Shown piece by piece: positions 55,176 to 64,000 of a stretch of 64,000 nt of DNA. Position 1 is the first letter of the stretch, and every line of letters starts with the position of its first letter. A program made the translations under genes and the position numbers. Origin of the DNA: Futiania mangrovi (GTDB lineage: Bacteria > Pseudomonadota > Alphaproteobacteria > Futianiales > Futianiaceae); the NCBI RefSeq assembly GCF_024158125.1, contig NZ_JAMZFT010000001.1:372001-436000 (forward strand). Reading direction: 5' to 3'. The notes beneath the pieces were generated by a model. It worked only from the letters and a program-made list of their open reading frames with translations, did no database searches and was not told the origin of the DNA.

Positions 55176-55916
55176 ATGCGCTCTGGTGTAATCGCACAGA
55201 AAGTCGGGATGACCCGTCTCTATTCGGACGACGGTCGTCAGGTTCCGGTCACCGTGCTCAAGCTCGACGGCTGCCAGGTCGTCGGTCAGCGCACGGTGGA
55301 GCGGGACGGCTATGCTGCCGTCCAGCTTGGCGCCGGTCTTGCCAAGGTGAAGAATGTCACCAAGGCGATGCGCGGCCACTTCGCCGTCGCCCAGGTTGAG
55401 CCGAAGCGCCGTCTCGCGGAGTTCCGCGTGAGCGAGGACAATCTGATCGACGTTGGGGCGGAGATTACTGCCGACCACTTCGTGACGGGTCAGTACGTGG
55501 ACGTCTCTGGCGTGTCGATCGGCAAGGGCTTCGCCGGTGCCATGAAGCGGCACAACTTCGGCGGCCTGCGCGCCTCGCACGGTGTGTCCATCTCGCACCG
55601 CAGCCACGGTTCGACGGGTCAGAACCAGGATCCGGGCCGTGTCTTCAAGGGCAAGAAGATGGCGGGTCACATGGGGGCCGTGAAGGTCACCACCCAGAAC
55701 CTGGAGGTTGTCCGCACGGACCCTGAGCGTGGCCTGATCATGGTCAAGGGCGCGGTCCCTGGCTCCAAGGGCGGTTGGGTGACGATCCGTGACGCCGTCA
55801 AGCGGTCTCTGCCGGAGGGCGTTCCGCTTCCCGGTGCATTCCGCAAGTCCGATGGCGTAGCCATCCCGGCGGCGGACGAGGGCGCGGCTCAGAACGAGAA
55901 GGGCGGCGAGGAATGA
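55176..55916 (+). CDS. rplC: 50S ribosomal protein L3
   Basis: 246 residues, [40 protein letters not shown] is the signature loop region, and the C-terminus is extended ([15 protein letters not shown]), as in alphaproteobacteria. GGGGAG precedes ATG 55176. Confidence 0.97.
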   Translation: MRSGVIAQKVGMTRLYSDDGRQVPVTVLKLDGCQVVGQRTVERDGYAAVQLGAGLAKVKNVTKAMRGHFAVAQVEPKRRLAEFRVSEDNLIDVGAEITADHFVTGQYVDVSGVSIGKGFAGAMKRHNFGGLRASHGVSISHRSHGSTGQNQDPGRVFKGKKMAGHMGAVKVTTQNLEVVRTDPERGLIMVKGAVPGSKGGWVTIRDAVKRSLPEGVPLPGAFRKSDGVAIPAADEGAAQNEKGGEE

Positions 55917-56533
55917 AGGCCGAGGTAAAGACGCTCAGCGCCGGGAGCGCGGGTTCGATCGAGCTGTCCGACGATGTGTTCGGGCTCGAGCCGCGCGCCG
56001 ACATCCTGCAGCGCGTGGTGACGTGGCAGCTTGCGAAGCGGCAGGCGGGTACGCACAAGACCAAGACCCGCAGCGAAGTGCGTGGGTCGCGCAAGAAGAT
56101 CTATCGCCAGAAGGGCACCGGCGGCGCCCGTCACGGTGACCGGTACGCACCGCAGTTCCGCGGCGGCGGCAAGGCGCATGGGCCCCAGGTCCGCAGCCAC
56201 GCCATCGACCTGCCCAAGAAGGTGCGTCAGCTGGGCCTCAAGCTCGCGCTTTCTGCGAAGGCGAAGGCCGGCCAGCTCATCGTGATCGACTCGCTCGCGG
56301 TCGATGCGGCGAAGACGAAGACGGTGCTCGAGGCGCTCGGCAAGCTCGGGATCAACTCTGCTCTCATCATCGACGGTGGGGCGGTGGATACGAACTTCGG
56401 CCGTGCGGCGCGCAACATCGTCGGCGTCGACGTGCTGCCGTCGGTGGGCGCCAACGTCTACGACATCCTTCGCCGCGACACGCTTTGCCTGACCAAGGCT
56501 GCGGTCGAGCAACTGGAGGCGCGTCTGAAATGA
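55913..56533 (+). CDS. rplD: 50S ribosomal protein L4
   Basis: 206 residues; [20 protein letters not shown] is the conserved loop that enters the exit tunnel. Starts within the rplC stop (ATGA). Confidence 0.97.
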   Translation: MKAEVKTLSAGSAGSIELSDDVFGLEPRADILQRVVTWQLAKRQAGTHKTKTRSEVRGSRKKIYRQKGTGGARHGDRYAPQFRGGGKAHGPQVRSHAIDLPKKVRQLGLKLALSAKAKAGQLIVIDSLAVDAAKTKTVLEALGKLGINSALIIDGGAVDTNFGRAARNIVGVDVLPSVGANVYDILRRDTLCLTKAAVEQLEARLK

Positions 56534-56823
56534 CCGACGTGAAGCACTACGACATCCTGCTGGCTCCGGTAATCACGGAGAAGTCGACGCTCGGGTCCGA
56601 GCACGGGCAGGTAACCTTCCGCGTCCCGCTGACTGCGACCAAGCCGGAGATCAAGGCCGCCGTCGAGGCGCTGTTCGAGGTCAAGGTCAAGGCGGTCAAC
56701 ACGCTCCGCGTGAAGGGCAAGACCAAGGTGTTCCGCGGCATTCGTGGCCGTCGGAGCGATTACAAGAAGGCGGTCGTGACGCTTGCCGAAGGGCAGATGA
56801 TCGACGTCACGACGGGTCTCTGA
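56530..56823 (+). CDS. rplW: 50S ribosomal protein L23
   Basis: 97 residues, [15 protein letters not shown] ... [18 protein letters not shown]. Tunnel-exit protein that docks trigger factor and SRP. ATG overlaps the rplD stop by four bases. Confidence 0.97.
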   Translation: MTDVKHYDILLAPVITEKSTLGSEHGQVTFRVPLTATKPEIKAAVEALFEVKVKAVNTLRVKGKTKVFRGIRGRRSDYKKAVVTLAEGQMIDVTTGL

Positions 56824-56845
56824 GACGGCCAGTGGGTGAAGCGCG

Positions 56846-57682
56846 ATGGCATTGAAGCAATACAAGCCGACGACGCCGGGCCAGCGTGGCCTCGTTCTCG
56901 TCGATCGTTCGGCGCTCTGGAAGGGTGAGCCCCTCAAGCGTCTGACCGAGGGCCTGACCAAGAAGGGCGGGCGCAACAACTACGGCCGGATCACGGCGCG
57001 GCGCCGCGGCGGCGGTGCGAAGCGGCTCTATCGCATCGTCGATTTCAAGCGGCGCAAGTTCGATGTGCCCGCGACGGTCGAGCGGATCGAATACGACCCG
57101 AACCGGACGGCGTTCATCGCGCTGATCACCTACCAGGACGGCGAGCAGGCCTACATCCTTGCTCCGCAGCGCCTGAAGGAAGGCGATACGGTGGTGGCCG
57201 GTGAGCGGGTCGATGTGAAGCCCGGCAACGCGATGCCCTTCACGGGAATGCCGGTCGGCACGATCGTTCACAATGTCGAGCTGAAGCCCGGAAAGGGCGG
57301 TCAGATCGCGCGTTCTGCGGGTGCCTACGTGCAGTTCGTCGGCCGCGACCAGGGCTATGCGCTGCTGAGGCTTTCCTCCGGCGAGACCCGGATGGTCCGG
57401 CAGGAGTGCATGGCGACGGTGGGTGCGGTGTCGAACCCGGACCACTCGAACCAGAACCTCGGCAAGGCCGGCCGGACCCGTTGGGCGGGCAAGCGCCCGG
57501 CGGTTCGCGGCGTGGCCATGAACCCGATCGACCACCCGCACGGTGGTGGTGAGGGCCGCACCTCGGGTGGCCGTCATCCGGTCACGCCTTGGGGCAAGCC
57601 GACCAAGGGCAAGAAGACCCGCCGCAACAAGGCGACGGACAAGTACATTTCGCGCAGCCGCCACGCGCGCAAGAAGCGGTAG
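56846..57682 (+). CDS. rplB: 50S ribosomal protein L2
   Basis: 278 residues; C-terminal [20 protein letters not shown] carries the universally conserved His of the peptidyl-transferase region. 22 bases after rplW. Confidence 0.98.
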   Translation: MALKQYKPTTPGQRGLVLVDRSALWKGEPLKRLTEGLTKKGGRNNYGRITARRRGGGAKRLYRIVDFKRRKFDVPATVERIEYDPNRTAFIALITYQDGEQAYILAPQRLKEGDTVVAGERVDVKPGNAMPFTGMPVGTIVHNVELKPGKGGQIARSAGAYVQFVGRDQGYALLRLSSGETRMVRQECMATVGAVSNPDHSNQNLGKAGRTRWAGKRPAVRGVAMNPIDHPHGGGEGRTSGGRHPVTPWGKPTKGKKTRRNKATDKYISRSRHARKKR

Positions 57683-57694
57683 GGGAAGAGCACC

Positions 57695-57973
57695 ATGGCG
57701 CGTTCTGTCTGGAAGGGCCCGTTTGTCGATCCGTATCTTCTGAAGAAGGCGGAGGCGTCAGCGGAGTCCGGACGCAAGGATGTGATCAAGATCTGGTCGC
57801 GGCGGTCGACGATCCTGCCGCAGTTCGTTGGCTTGACCTTCGGGGTCTACAACGGCCAGAAGCACATCCCCGTTTCCGTCTCGGAAGAGATGATCGGCCA
57901 CAAGTTCGGCGAGTTCGCGCCGAGCCGGACCTACTACGGTCACGCGGCCGACAAGAAGGCGAAGAGGAAGTAA
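57695..57973 (+). CDS. rpsS: 30S ribosomal protein S19
   Basis: 92 residues, [40 protein letters not shown]. Binds the 16S 3' domain with S13. GGGGAAG precedes ATG. Confidence 0.98.
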   Translation: MARSVWKGPFVDPYLLKKAEASAESGRKDVIKIWSRRSTILPQFVGLTFGVYNGQKHIPVSVSEEMIGHKFGEFAPSRTYYGHAADKKAKRK

Positions 57974-57977
57974 CGCC

Positions 57978-58358
57978 ATGGGCAAGCAAGCGAGATCGCG
58001 CAGCCTCGGCGACAACGAGGCGCTGGCTCTGGGCCGCATGATCCGGGTCAGCCCGCAGAAGCTGAACCTGGTGGCGGGCATGATCCGCGGCAAGAAGGTC
58101 GACCAGGCGCTCAACCTGCTCGCCTTCTCGACCAAGAAGGCGGCCGCCGACGTCCGCAAGGTGCTGCAGTCGGCGATTGCCAATGCCGAGAACAACCACG
58201 ACCTCGACGTCGACGACCTGGTGGTCGCCGAGGCGACGGTCGGCAAGAACCTGGTGATGAAGCGGTTTCATGCCCGGGCGCGTGGCCGCGCCTCGCGCAT
58301 CGAGAAGCCGTTCAGCCAGATCCGCATCGTCGTGCGTGCCCAGGAGGAGCAAGCCTAA
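57978..58358 (+). CDS. rplV: 50S ribosomal protein L22
   Basis: 126 residues; [19 protein letters not shown] and C-terminal [20 protein letters not shown], the tunnel hairpin. Four bases after rpsS; stop overlaps rpsC ATG (TAATG). Confidence 0.97.
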   Translation: MGKQARSRSLGDNEALALGRMIRVSPQKLNLVAGMIRGKKVDQALNLLAFSTKKAAADVRKVLQSAIANAENNHDLDVDDLVVAEATVGKNLVMKRFHARARGRASRIEKPFSQIRIVVRAQEEQA

Positions 58359-59050
58359 TGGGACAGAAGGTTAATCCGATCGGGCTGCGTCTTGGCATCA
58401 ACCGCACCTGGGACTCGCGCTGGTTCGCCGGCAAGAAGGAGTATGGCTCCCTTCTGCACGAGGACCTCGCCATCAAGTCCTTCCTCAAGAAGCGGCTGAA
58501 GCAGGCGGGTGTGTCCAGCATCGTTATCGAGCGTCCGCACAAGAAGTGCCGCGTGACGATCTATTGCGCGCGTCCGGGGGTTGTGATCGGCAAGAAGGGC
58601 GCCGATATCGAGCGTCTGCGCCGCGACCTGTCGAAGTTCACAAACTCCGAACTGCACCTCAACATCGTCGAGATCCGCAAGCCGGAGATCGACGCGACGC
58701 TGATCGCCGAGTCGATCGCGCAGCAGCTGGAGCGCCGGGTCGCATTCCGCCGCGCGATGAAGCGGGCGATGCAGAACGCGATGCGGCTGGGTGCGCTGGG
58801 CATCCGGATTCAGTGTTCGGGCCGTCTCGGGGGTGCCGAGATTGCACGGATGGAGCAGTACCGCGAAGGGCGGGTGCCGCTGCACACGCTGCGCGCGGAC
58901 ATGGACTTCGGGACCGCGACTGCGTTCACGGCTTACGGCACGTGCGGCGTGAAGGTCTGGGTGTTCAAGGGCGAGGTCATGGAGCATGACCCGATGGCCC
59001 ACGAGCGCCGTGTCACCGAGATGCAGGAGGGGGGGCGCCCGCGTCCGTAA
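58358..59050 (+). CDS. rpsC: 30S ribosomal protein S3
   Basis: 230 residues; [22 protein letters not shown] domain with [16 protein letters not shown], and [11 protein letters not shown]. mRNA-entry-site protein. Coupled to rplV. Confidence 0.98.
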   Translation: MGQKVNPIGLRLGINRTWDSRWFAGKKEYGSLLHEDLAIKSFLKKRLKQAGVSSIVIERPHKKCRVTIYCARPGVVIGKKGADIERLRRDLSKFTNSELHLNIVEIRKPEIDATLIAESIAQQLERRVAFRRAMKRAMQNAMRLGALGIRIQCSGRLGGAEIARMEQYREGRVPLHTLRADMDFGTATAFTAYGTCGVKVWVFKGEVMEHDPMAHERRVTEMQEGGRPRP

Positions 59051-59087
59051 TGGATGCGGTGCGGCCAGGCCTTGAGGAACTGACGCG

Positions 59088-59501
59088 ATGTTGCAACCGA
59101 AGAAGACCAAATTCCGCAAGCAGCACAAGGGGCGCATCAAGGGCGTTGCGACCCGCGGCACCGACCTGAACTTCGGCTCGTTCGGGCTGAAGTCGGTCGA
59201 GCCGGAGCGGGTGACGGCGCGCCAGATCGAGGCTGCTCGCCGTGCCATCACGCGCCACATGAAGCGTGCGGGTCGTGTGTGGATCCGCCTCTTCCCGGAC
59301 GTGCCGGTGTCGAAGAAGCCGACCGAGGTGCGGATGGGCAAGGGCAAGGGCAGCCCGGAATACTGGGTGTGCCGCGTAAAGCCCGGCCGCATCATGTTCG
59401 AGATCGATGGCGTGCCCGAGGCAGTCGCCCGCGAGGCCCTGCGCCTGGGCGGTGAGAAGCTGCCGGTGCGCTGGCGCATCGTGACGCGCCTTGGCGAATG
59501 A
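59088..59501 (+). CDS. rplP: 50S ribosomal protein L16
   Basis: 137 residues, [38 protein letters not shown]. Near the A-site tRNA elbow. 37 bases after rpsC. Confidence 0.98.
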   Translation: MLQPKKTKFRKQHKGRIKGVATRGTDLNFGSFGLKSVEPERVTARQIEAARRAITRHMKRAGRVWIRLFPDVPVSKKPTEVRMGKGKGSPEYWVCRVKPGRIMFEIDGVPEAVAREALRLGGEKLPVRWRIVTRLGE

Positions 59502-59517
59502 TCCGGAGGGAAGTGTG

Positions 59518-59715
59518 ATGACCGCCGTTTCCGAATTCCGGGACATGACGCCCGACCAGCTCCAGGACGAGCTTGCAAAGCTCAAGAAGGAGCAGTTCAA
59601 CCTGCGCTTCCAGAAGGCGACGGGTCAGCTTGAGAACGTTGCGCGCGTGCAGGCCGTTCGCCGCGACATCGCGCGGGTGAAGACGGTGCTGCGCCAGAAG
59701 GCGGCGCAGGCCTGA
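59518..59715 (+). CDS. rpmC: 50S ribosomal protein L29
   Basis: 65 residues, two-helix protein ([20 protein letters not shown] then [20 protein letters not shown]). ATG 59518 is chosen, with GGAGGG eight bases upstream; ATG 59491 lies inside rplP and adds nine unmatched residues. Confidence 0.95.
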   Translation: MTAVSEFRDMTPDQLQDELAKLKKEQFNLRFQKATGQLENVARVQAVRRDIARVKTVLRQKAAQA

Positions 59716-59731
59716 GAGAGGGACGAACGAC

Positions 59732-59980
59732 ATGCCGAAGCGGATCCTTATGGGGACTGTGGTGAGCGACAAGGGCGACAAGACCGTCGTGGTCAATGTC
59801 GAGCGTCGCTTCAGGCACCCTCTCCTGAAGAAGATCATTCGCCGCTCGAAGCGCTTCCATGCGCACGACGAGGGCAATACGAAGAAGGCGGGCGACACCG
59901 TGTGGATTCGCGAGTGCCGTCCGGTATCCAAACTGAAGCGGTGGGAAGTGATCGAGCCAGAGGCCGGCAGCAACGCCTGA
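59732..59980 (+). CDS. rpsQ: 30S ribosomal protein S17
   Basis: 82 residues; [20 protein letters not shown] and [21 protein letters not shown]-fold primary binder of 16S rRNA. 16 bases after rpmC. Confidence 0.98.
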   Translation: MPKRILMGTVVSDKGDKTVVVNVERRFRHPLLKKIIRRSKRFHAHDEGNTKKAGDTVWIRECRPVSKLKRWEVIEPEAGSNA

Positions 59981-60020
59981 GACCAACGGTCCGATATCGT
60001 CCGACTTTGAGGAGCAGACC

Positions 60021-60389
60021 ATGATTCAGATGCAGACCAACCTGGACGTTGCCGACAACTCCGGCGCGCGCCGGGTCCAGTGCATCAAGGTGCTGGGCGG
60101 GTCGAAGCGCAAGTACGCGCACGTCGGCGACATCATCGTCGTCAGCGTGAAGGAGGCCATTCCGCGCGGCCGTGTGAAGAAGGGCGACGTGCGCAAGGCC
60201 GTCGTCGTCCGCACGGCCAAGGAAGTGCGCCGTGCCGACGGCAGCGCGATCCGTTTCGATCGCAACGCTGCCGTCATCATCAACAACCAGGGCGAGCCTG
60301 TGGGCACGCGCATCTTCGGCCCGGTGCCGCGGGAACTGCGCGCGAAGAACCACATGAAGATCATCTCGCTCGCGCCTGAGGTGCTGTGA
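60021..60389 (+). CDS. rplN: 50S ribosomal protein L14
   Basis: 122 residues, [40 protein letters not shown]. Forms intersubunit bridges. GAGGAGC precedes ATG. First gene of the spc-type cluster. Confidence 0.98.
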   Translation: MIQMQTNLDVADNSGARRVQCIKVLGGSKRKYAHVGDIIVVSVKEAIPRGRVKKGDVRKAVVVRTAKEVRRADGSAIRFDRNAAVIINNQGEPVGTRIFGPVPRELRAKNHMKIISLAPEVL

Positions 60390-60396
60390 GGACGTC

Positions 60397-60714
60397 ATGG
60401 CTGCGAAAATCAAGAAGGGCGATACGGTCGTGGTCCTCACGGGCCGCGACAAGGGCCGGAAGGGCGAGGTTCTGCGGGTGATGCCTGCTGAGAACCGCGC
60501 CATCGTGTCCGGCATCAACATGGTGCGCCGCCATCAGCGGCAGACGGCTGCTGCCGAGGGCGGCATCGTCTCCAAGGAGGCGTCGATCCATCTGTCGAAC
60601 CTCGCCATCGCCGACCCGAAGTCGGGCGAGGCGAGCCGGGTGGGGTTCAAGGTTCTGGATGACGGCCGCAAGGTGCGCGTCGCCAAGAAGTCGGGAGAGG
60701 TGATCGATGTCTGA
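60397..60714 (+). CDS. rplX: 50S ribosomal protein L24
   Basis: 105 residues; KOW motif [20 protein letters not shown]. Assembly initiator at the tunnel exit. Its end overlaps the rplE start by eight bases. Confidence 0.97.
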   Translation: MAAKIKKGDTVVVLTGRDKGRKGEVLRVMPAENRAIVSGINMVRRHQRQTAAAEGGIVSKEASIHLSNLAIADPKSGEASRVGFKVLDDGRKVRVAKKSGEVIDV

Positions 60715-61261
60715 GGCGTATGTTCCGCGCCTTCAGCGCGAGTATGCGGAAACCATCCGGCAGTCGATGGTCGACCGCTTCGGCTACACGAACCCGATGC
60801 AGGTGCCCAAGCTCGACAAGATCGTGCTGAACATGGGTATCGGCGAGGCGACCCAGGACCGCAAGAAGGTCGATTGGGCCGTGCGCGACATGACGCTCAT
60901 TGCTGGTCAGAAGCCGGTCGTGACGTCGGCACGCAAGTCCATCGCCGGCTTCAAGCTGCGCGAGGGCATGGCAATCGGCTGCAAGGTGACGCTGCGCCGG
61001 GCCCGGATGTACGAGTTCATGGACCGCCTGGTGAACATGGCTCTTCCGCGTGTCCGCGATTTCCGCGGCGCCAACCCGAAGAGCTTCGACGGCCGCGGCA
61101 ACTTCGCCATGGGCCTGAAGGAGCACATCGTGTTCCCCGAGATCGACTACGACAAGGTCGAGCAGGTGTGGGGCATGGACATCATCATCTGCACCACCGC
61201 GAAGACGGACGACGAAGCGCGCGAGCTTCTGCGCGGTTTCCAGATGCCGTTCAACAAGTGA
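60707..61261 (+). CDS. rplE: 50S ribosomal protein L5
   Basis: 184 residues; [20 protein letters not shown] and [20 protein letters not shown]. Binds 5S rRNA. Coupled to rplX. Confidence 0.98.
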   Translation: MSEAYVPRLQREYAETIRQSMVDRFGYTNPMQVPKLDKIVLNMGIGEATQDRKKVDWAVRDMTLIAGQKPVVTSARKSIAGFKLREGMAIGCKVTLRRARMYEFMDRLVNMALPRVRDFRGANPKSFDGRGNFAMGLKEHIVFPEIDYDKVEQVWGMDIIICTTAKTDDEARELLRGFQMPFNK

Positions 61262-61285
61262 CGGCACGGGGAACGGGAGAACGAG

Positions 61286-61591
61286 ATGGCTAAGAAAAGC
61301 GCAATCGAGAAGAACAAGCAGCGCGAGAAGCTGGCGAAGAGCTATGCGTCCAAGCGTGCGCGGCTGAAGGCGATCGCGATGGACAAGTCTGCGACGGCCG
61401 AGGAGCGGTTCGCGGCGAGCATGAAGCTGGCGGAACTGCCGCGGAACGCATCGCCGACGCGCGTGCGCAACCGCTGCGAGGTGTCGGGCCGTCCGCGTGC
61501 CTACTACCGCAAGTTCCGCATGTCGCGGATCGCGCTGCGTGATCTGGGCTCGACCGGCCAGGTGCCCGGTCTGGTGAAGTCCAGCTGGTAA
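61286..61591 (+). CDS. rpsN: 30S ribosomal protein S14 (zinc-free form)
   Basis: 101 residues, long form without CxxC motifs ([20 protein letters not shown] has one Cys), so zinc-independent. 24 bases after rplE. Confidence 0.98.
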   Translation: MAKKSAIEKNKQREKLAKSYASKRARLKAIAMDKSATAEERFAASMKLAELPRNASPTRVRNRCEVSGRPRAYYRKFRMSRIALRDLGSTGQVPGLVKSSW

Positions 61592-61604
61592 GGAGAAAGC
61601 GGAG

Positions 61605-62003
61605 ATGGCGATCACCGATCCGATCGGCGACATGATCACGCGCATCCGCAATGCGCAGGAGCGTGGGCGTCCCACAGTGGCGTCCCCGGCATCCACCCTG
61701 CGGGCCCGGGTGCTGGACGTGCTTCAGGAAGAGGGCTTCATCCGCGGTTATGCGCGGGTCGAGCACGACAATGGCAAGGTTGAATTCGAGATCGAGCTCA
61801 AGTACTTCGACGGGCAGCCGGTGATCCGCGAGATTTCGCGGGTGTCGACGCCGGGGCGCCGCGTGTACTCGCAGGTCAAGGAAATCCCGCGGGTGCGCAA
61901 TGGCCTCGGCATCTCGATTCTCTCCACATCGCGTGGCGTGATGTCCGATGCGAAGGCGCGCGAGGCGAATGTTGGCGGCGAGGTTCTGTGCACCGTCTTC
62001 TGA
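61605..62003 (+). CDS. rpsH: 30S ribosomal protein S8
   Basis: 132 residues; [16 protein letters not shown] and C-terminal [20 protein letters not shown]. In other bacteria the repressor of this cluster. AAGGAGAAAG precedes ATG. Confidence 0.98.
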   Translation: MAITDPIGDMITRIRNAQERGRPTVASPASTLRARVLDVLQEEGFIRGYARVEHDNGKVEFEIELKYFDGQPVIREISRVSTPGRRVYSQVKEIPRVRNGLGISILSTSRGVMSDAKAREANVGGEVLCTVF

Positions 62004-62036
62004 CGGGGGCCTGGAAGTAGGGACGGAGACGGGCAA

Positions 62037-62570
62037 ATGTCTCGTATTGGAAAGAAGCCCATCGAGCTGCCGAGCGGTGTAACCGCGACGCTCGACGGCC
62101 AGTACCTGGAAGTGAAGGGGCCCAAGGGCACCCGCTCGCTGACCCTGGTCGACGAGGTGAAGGGCACGGTTGAGGGCAATGTCGTCACGGTGATGCCGCG
62201 CGACGAAACGAAGCGTGCGCGGTCGATGTGGGGCATGAGCCGGACGCTCGTGAACAACCTCGCGGTCGGCGTGTCGGCGGGCTACACGAGGGATCTGGAA
62301 ATCACCGGCGTCGGCTATCGCGCGGCGGTGCAGGGCCGGAACCTTCAGATCCAGCTCGGGTTCAGCCACGACGTGGTCTACCCGATCCCCGAGGGGATCG
62401 AGATCAAGTGCGAGAAGCCGACCTCGATCTCGATCAGCGGTGTGGACAAGGACCGTGTCGGCCAGGTGGCCGCCGAGATCCGCGCCTTCCGTCCGCCGGA
62501 GCCCTACAAGGGCAAGGGCGTGAAGTACGCGGGCGAGTACATCTTCCGCAAGGAAGGCAAGAAGAAGTAA
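62037..62570 (+). CDS. rplF: 50S ribosomal protein L6
   Basis: 177 residues, [21 protein letters not shown]-terminal [20 protein letters not shown]. Near the sarcin-ricin loop. Confidence 0.98.
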   Translation: MSRIGKKPIELPSGVTATLDGQYLEVKGPKGTRSLTLVDEVKGTVEGNVVTVMPRDETKRARSMWGMSRTLVNNLAVGVSAGYTRDLEITGVGYRAAVQGRNLQIQLGFSHDVVYPIPEGIEIKCEKPTSISISGVDKDRVGQVAAEIRAFRPPEPYKGKGVKYAGEYIFRKEGKKK

Positions 62571-62580
62571 GGGCGGAGCC

Positions 62581-62937
62581 ATGGCAAACCGGAATAAAGT
62601 GCTTGCACAGCGTCGCACCCGCGTGCGCAACAAGCTCAAGTCGGTCGCGGGTGCGCGTCCCCGGCTCAGCGTCTTTCGCTCGTCGAAGCATATCTATGCG
62701 CAGGTGATCGACGACGTGGCCGGACGAACGCTGGCGTCGGCATCGACGATCGAGGCGGAGCTGCGCGGCAAGGCGAAGAACGACAGCGCCGGTGCGGCCG
62801 AGGTCGGCCGCCTGGTGGCGGAGCGGGCGAAGGCCGCGGGCGTGACCGAGGTCGTGTTCGACCGCGGTGCGTACATCTATCACGGCCGTGTGAAGTCGCT
62901 CGCCGATGCGGCGCGCGAAAACGGTCTTAACTTCTGA
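62581..62937 (+). CDS. rplR: 50S ribosomal protein L18
   Basis: 118 residues; [21 protein letters not shown]-terminal [20 protein letters not shown]. 5S rRNA binder. 10 bases after rplF. Confidence 0.98.
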   Translation: MANRNKVLAQRRTRVRNKLKSVAGARPRLSVFRSSKHIYAQVIDDVAGRTLASASTIEAELRGKAKNDSAGAAEVGRLVAERAKAAGVTEVVFDRGAYIYHGRVKSLADAARENGLNF

Positions 62938-62951
62938 AGGCGGGACGAGCG

Positions 62952-63506
62952 ATGGCACGACCGGAAGCAATGGACAGCCGCGAGTCGGAATTCGTCGACA
63001 AGCTGGTCCACATCAATCGCGTCGCCAAGACGGTGAAGGGCGGCAAGAACTTCGGTTTCGCGGCGCTGGTCGTCGTCGGCGACCAGAAGGGCCGGGTTGG
63101 CTTCGGCCACGGCAAGGCGCGCGAGGTGCCGGAGGCGATCCGCAAGGCGACGGAAGCCGCCAAGCGCGATCTCGTCCGCGTTCCGCTGCGCGAGGGCCGT
63201 ACCCTGCACCACGATATCGACGGGCATTGGGGCGCGGGCCACGTTGTGCTTCGTGCAGCCCCTCCGGGTACCGGGATCATCGCCGGCGGCCCGATCCGCG
63301 CGGTGTTCGAGACGCTGGGCGTCCAGGACGTAGTTGCGAAGTCGCTGGGGTCCTCGAACCCCTACAACATGGTTCGCGCCGTGTTCGATGCGCTGAAGAA
63401 GCAGCAGAGCCCGCGTTCGGTTGCTGCACGCCGCGGCCTGAAGGTCGGCGATCTCGTTTCGCGCCGTCAGGACGGCGTGAGCGGCGACGCCGCCGTGAGC
63501 GAGTGA
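62952..63506 (+). CDS. rpsE: 30S ribosomal protein S5
   Basis: 184 residues; [20 protein letters not shown] with the double-stranded RNA-binding fold and [20 protein letters not shown]. Decoding fidelity protein. 14 bases after rplR. Confidence 0.98.
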   Translation: MARPEAMDSRESEFVDKLVHINRVAKTVKGGKNFGFAALVVVGDQKGRVGFGHGKAREVPEAIRKATEAAKRDLVRVPLREGRTLHHDIDGHWGAGHVVLRAAPPGTGIIAGGPIRAVFETLGVQDVVAKSLGSSNPYNMVRAVFDALKKQQSPRSVAARRGLKVGDLVSRRQDGVSGDAAVSE

Positions 63507-63517
63507 GGAGAAGCCCG

Positions 63518-63709
63518 ATGGCGACGAAGAAGACCGTCACGGTCGAGCAGATCGGCAGCCCGCTGCGCCGCCGCAACGACCAGCGCCAGACCCTGATCGG
63601 GCTGGGCCTCAACAAGATGCATCGGACGCGCACGCTGGAAGACACGCCTTCCGTGCGCGGCATGATCGCCAAGGTAAGCCACCTCGTCCGTGTCGTGGAC
63701 GAGGCCTGA
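63518..63709 (+). CDS. rpmD: 50S ribosomal protein L30
   Basis: 63 residues; [20 protein letters not shown] then [23 protein letters not shown] 63518 with GAGGAGAAG upstream. The longer upstream frame overlaps rpsE and is unmatched. Confidence 0.96.
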   Translation: MATKKTVTVEQIGSPLRRRNDQRQTLIGLGLNKMHRTRTLEDTPSVRGMIAKVSHLVRVVDEA

Positions 63710-63752
63710 ACCGCTGAACGCCCGGATCGGGGCGATTGGGAGTGCCGGTAGA

Positions 63753-64000
63753 ATGAAACTGAACGAGCTCAGCGACAATCCGGGCGCCCGCAAGGCGCGG
63801 ATGCGCGTCGGCCGGGGCATCGGCTCGGGCAAGGGCAAGACCGCCGGGCGCGGCGTGAAGGGCCAGACCTCGCGGTCGGGCGTCGCGATCAAGGGCTTCG
63901 AGGGCGGCCAGATGCCGATCCATCGGCGCCTGCCGAAGCGCGGCTTCAACAAGCCGAATGCGAAGGAATTCGCCGAACTCACGCTCGGCAAGCTCGAGGC
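63753..64000 (+). CDS. rplO: 50S ribosomal protein L15 (3' partial)
   Basis: First 82 residues visible, [20 protein letters not shown] then [20 protein letters not shown], the usual L15 N-terminus. Cut by the window end. secY is expected next. Confidence 0.97.
   Translation, partial: MKLNELSDNPGARKARMRVGRGIGSGKGKTAGRGVKGQTSRSGVAIKGFEGGQMPIHRRLPKRGFNKPNAKEFAELTLGKLE

Overview
The window is a GC-rich alphaproteobacterial chromosome segment. The evidence is the gene order tRNA-Tyr, tRNA-Gly, tuf, tRNA-Trp, secE-nusG-rplKAJL-rpoBC, rpsLG-fusA-tuf and the S10/spc ribosomal clusters, together with the character of the proteins. I cannot place it below class with confidence.

Layout. (1) 1-5293 is a tightly overlapped operon: a branched-chain amino acid/amide ABC importer (livH, cut by the window edge, then livM, livG, livF), an SDR dehydrogenase and a glycine-oxidase/PuuB-like FAD oxidoreductase. 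A PACE-type efflux protein lies on the opposite strand at 5235-5873. (2) 6243-32586 is an integrated genomic island of about 26.3 kb. A perfect 49-bp direct repeat flanks it. The repeat is the 3' part of a tRNA-Thr(TGT) gene, which is intact at the right end (32541-32616) and left as a half gene at the left end (6243-6291). (3) 32880-64000 is core genome: metG, a small secreted protein, rlmB, a YrhK-like protein, tRNAs, and the transcription/translation superclusters up to a truncated rplO.

The island appears to be two elements fused at about 20370. Element A (6.3-20.4 kb) is phage- or plasmid-like. It carries many short overlapping genes of unknown function, its own tRNA-Thr(TGT), a membrane glycosyltransferase operon with a GIY-YIG nuclease, a DNA methyltransferase with a convergent probable restriction enzyme, and a set of repeated cis sites (ATAAC-CGA-GTTAT palindromes, a three-copy A-tract/ATG repeat, a 21-bp direct repeat). 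Element B (20.4-32.6 kb) is a P4-like satellite: integrase, AlpA-type regulator, Toprim/RepA-like primase-helicase and an iteron-rich possible origin. It is followed by defence cargo: a uracil-DNA-glycosylase-like protein, an Mrr-like endonuclease, a DUF262+HEPN gene pair, a decayed IS3-family remnant, and a NaeI-like restriction-modification cassette with Vsr.

The integrases of both elements have lost their N-terminal parts and are joined head to head at the fusion point. The simplest reading is tandem accretion at one tRNA gene, followed by a deletion that removed the internal att site and both integrase 5' ends, leaving the composite island unable to excise by itself. The most interesting candidates for new biology are the AT-rich DUF262-HEPN pair, the dispersed palindromes and repeats of element A, and the iteron region after the primase.
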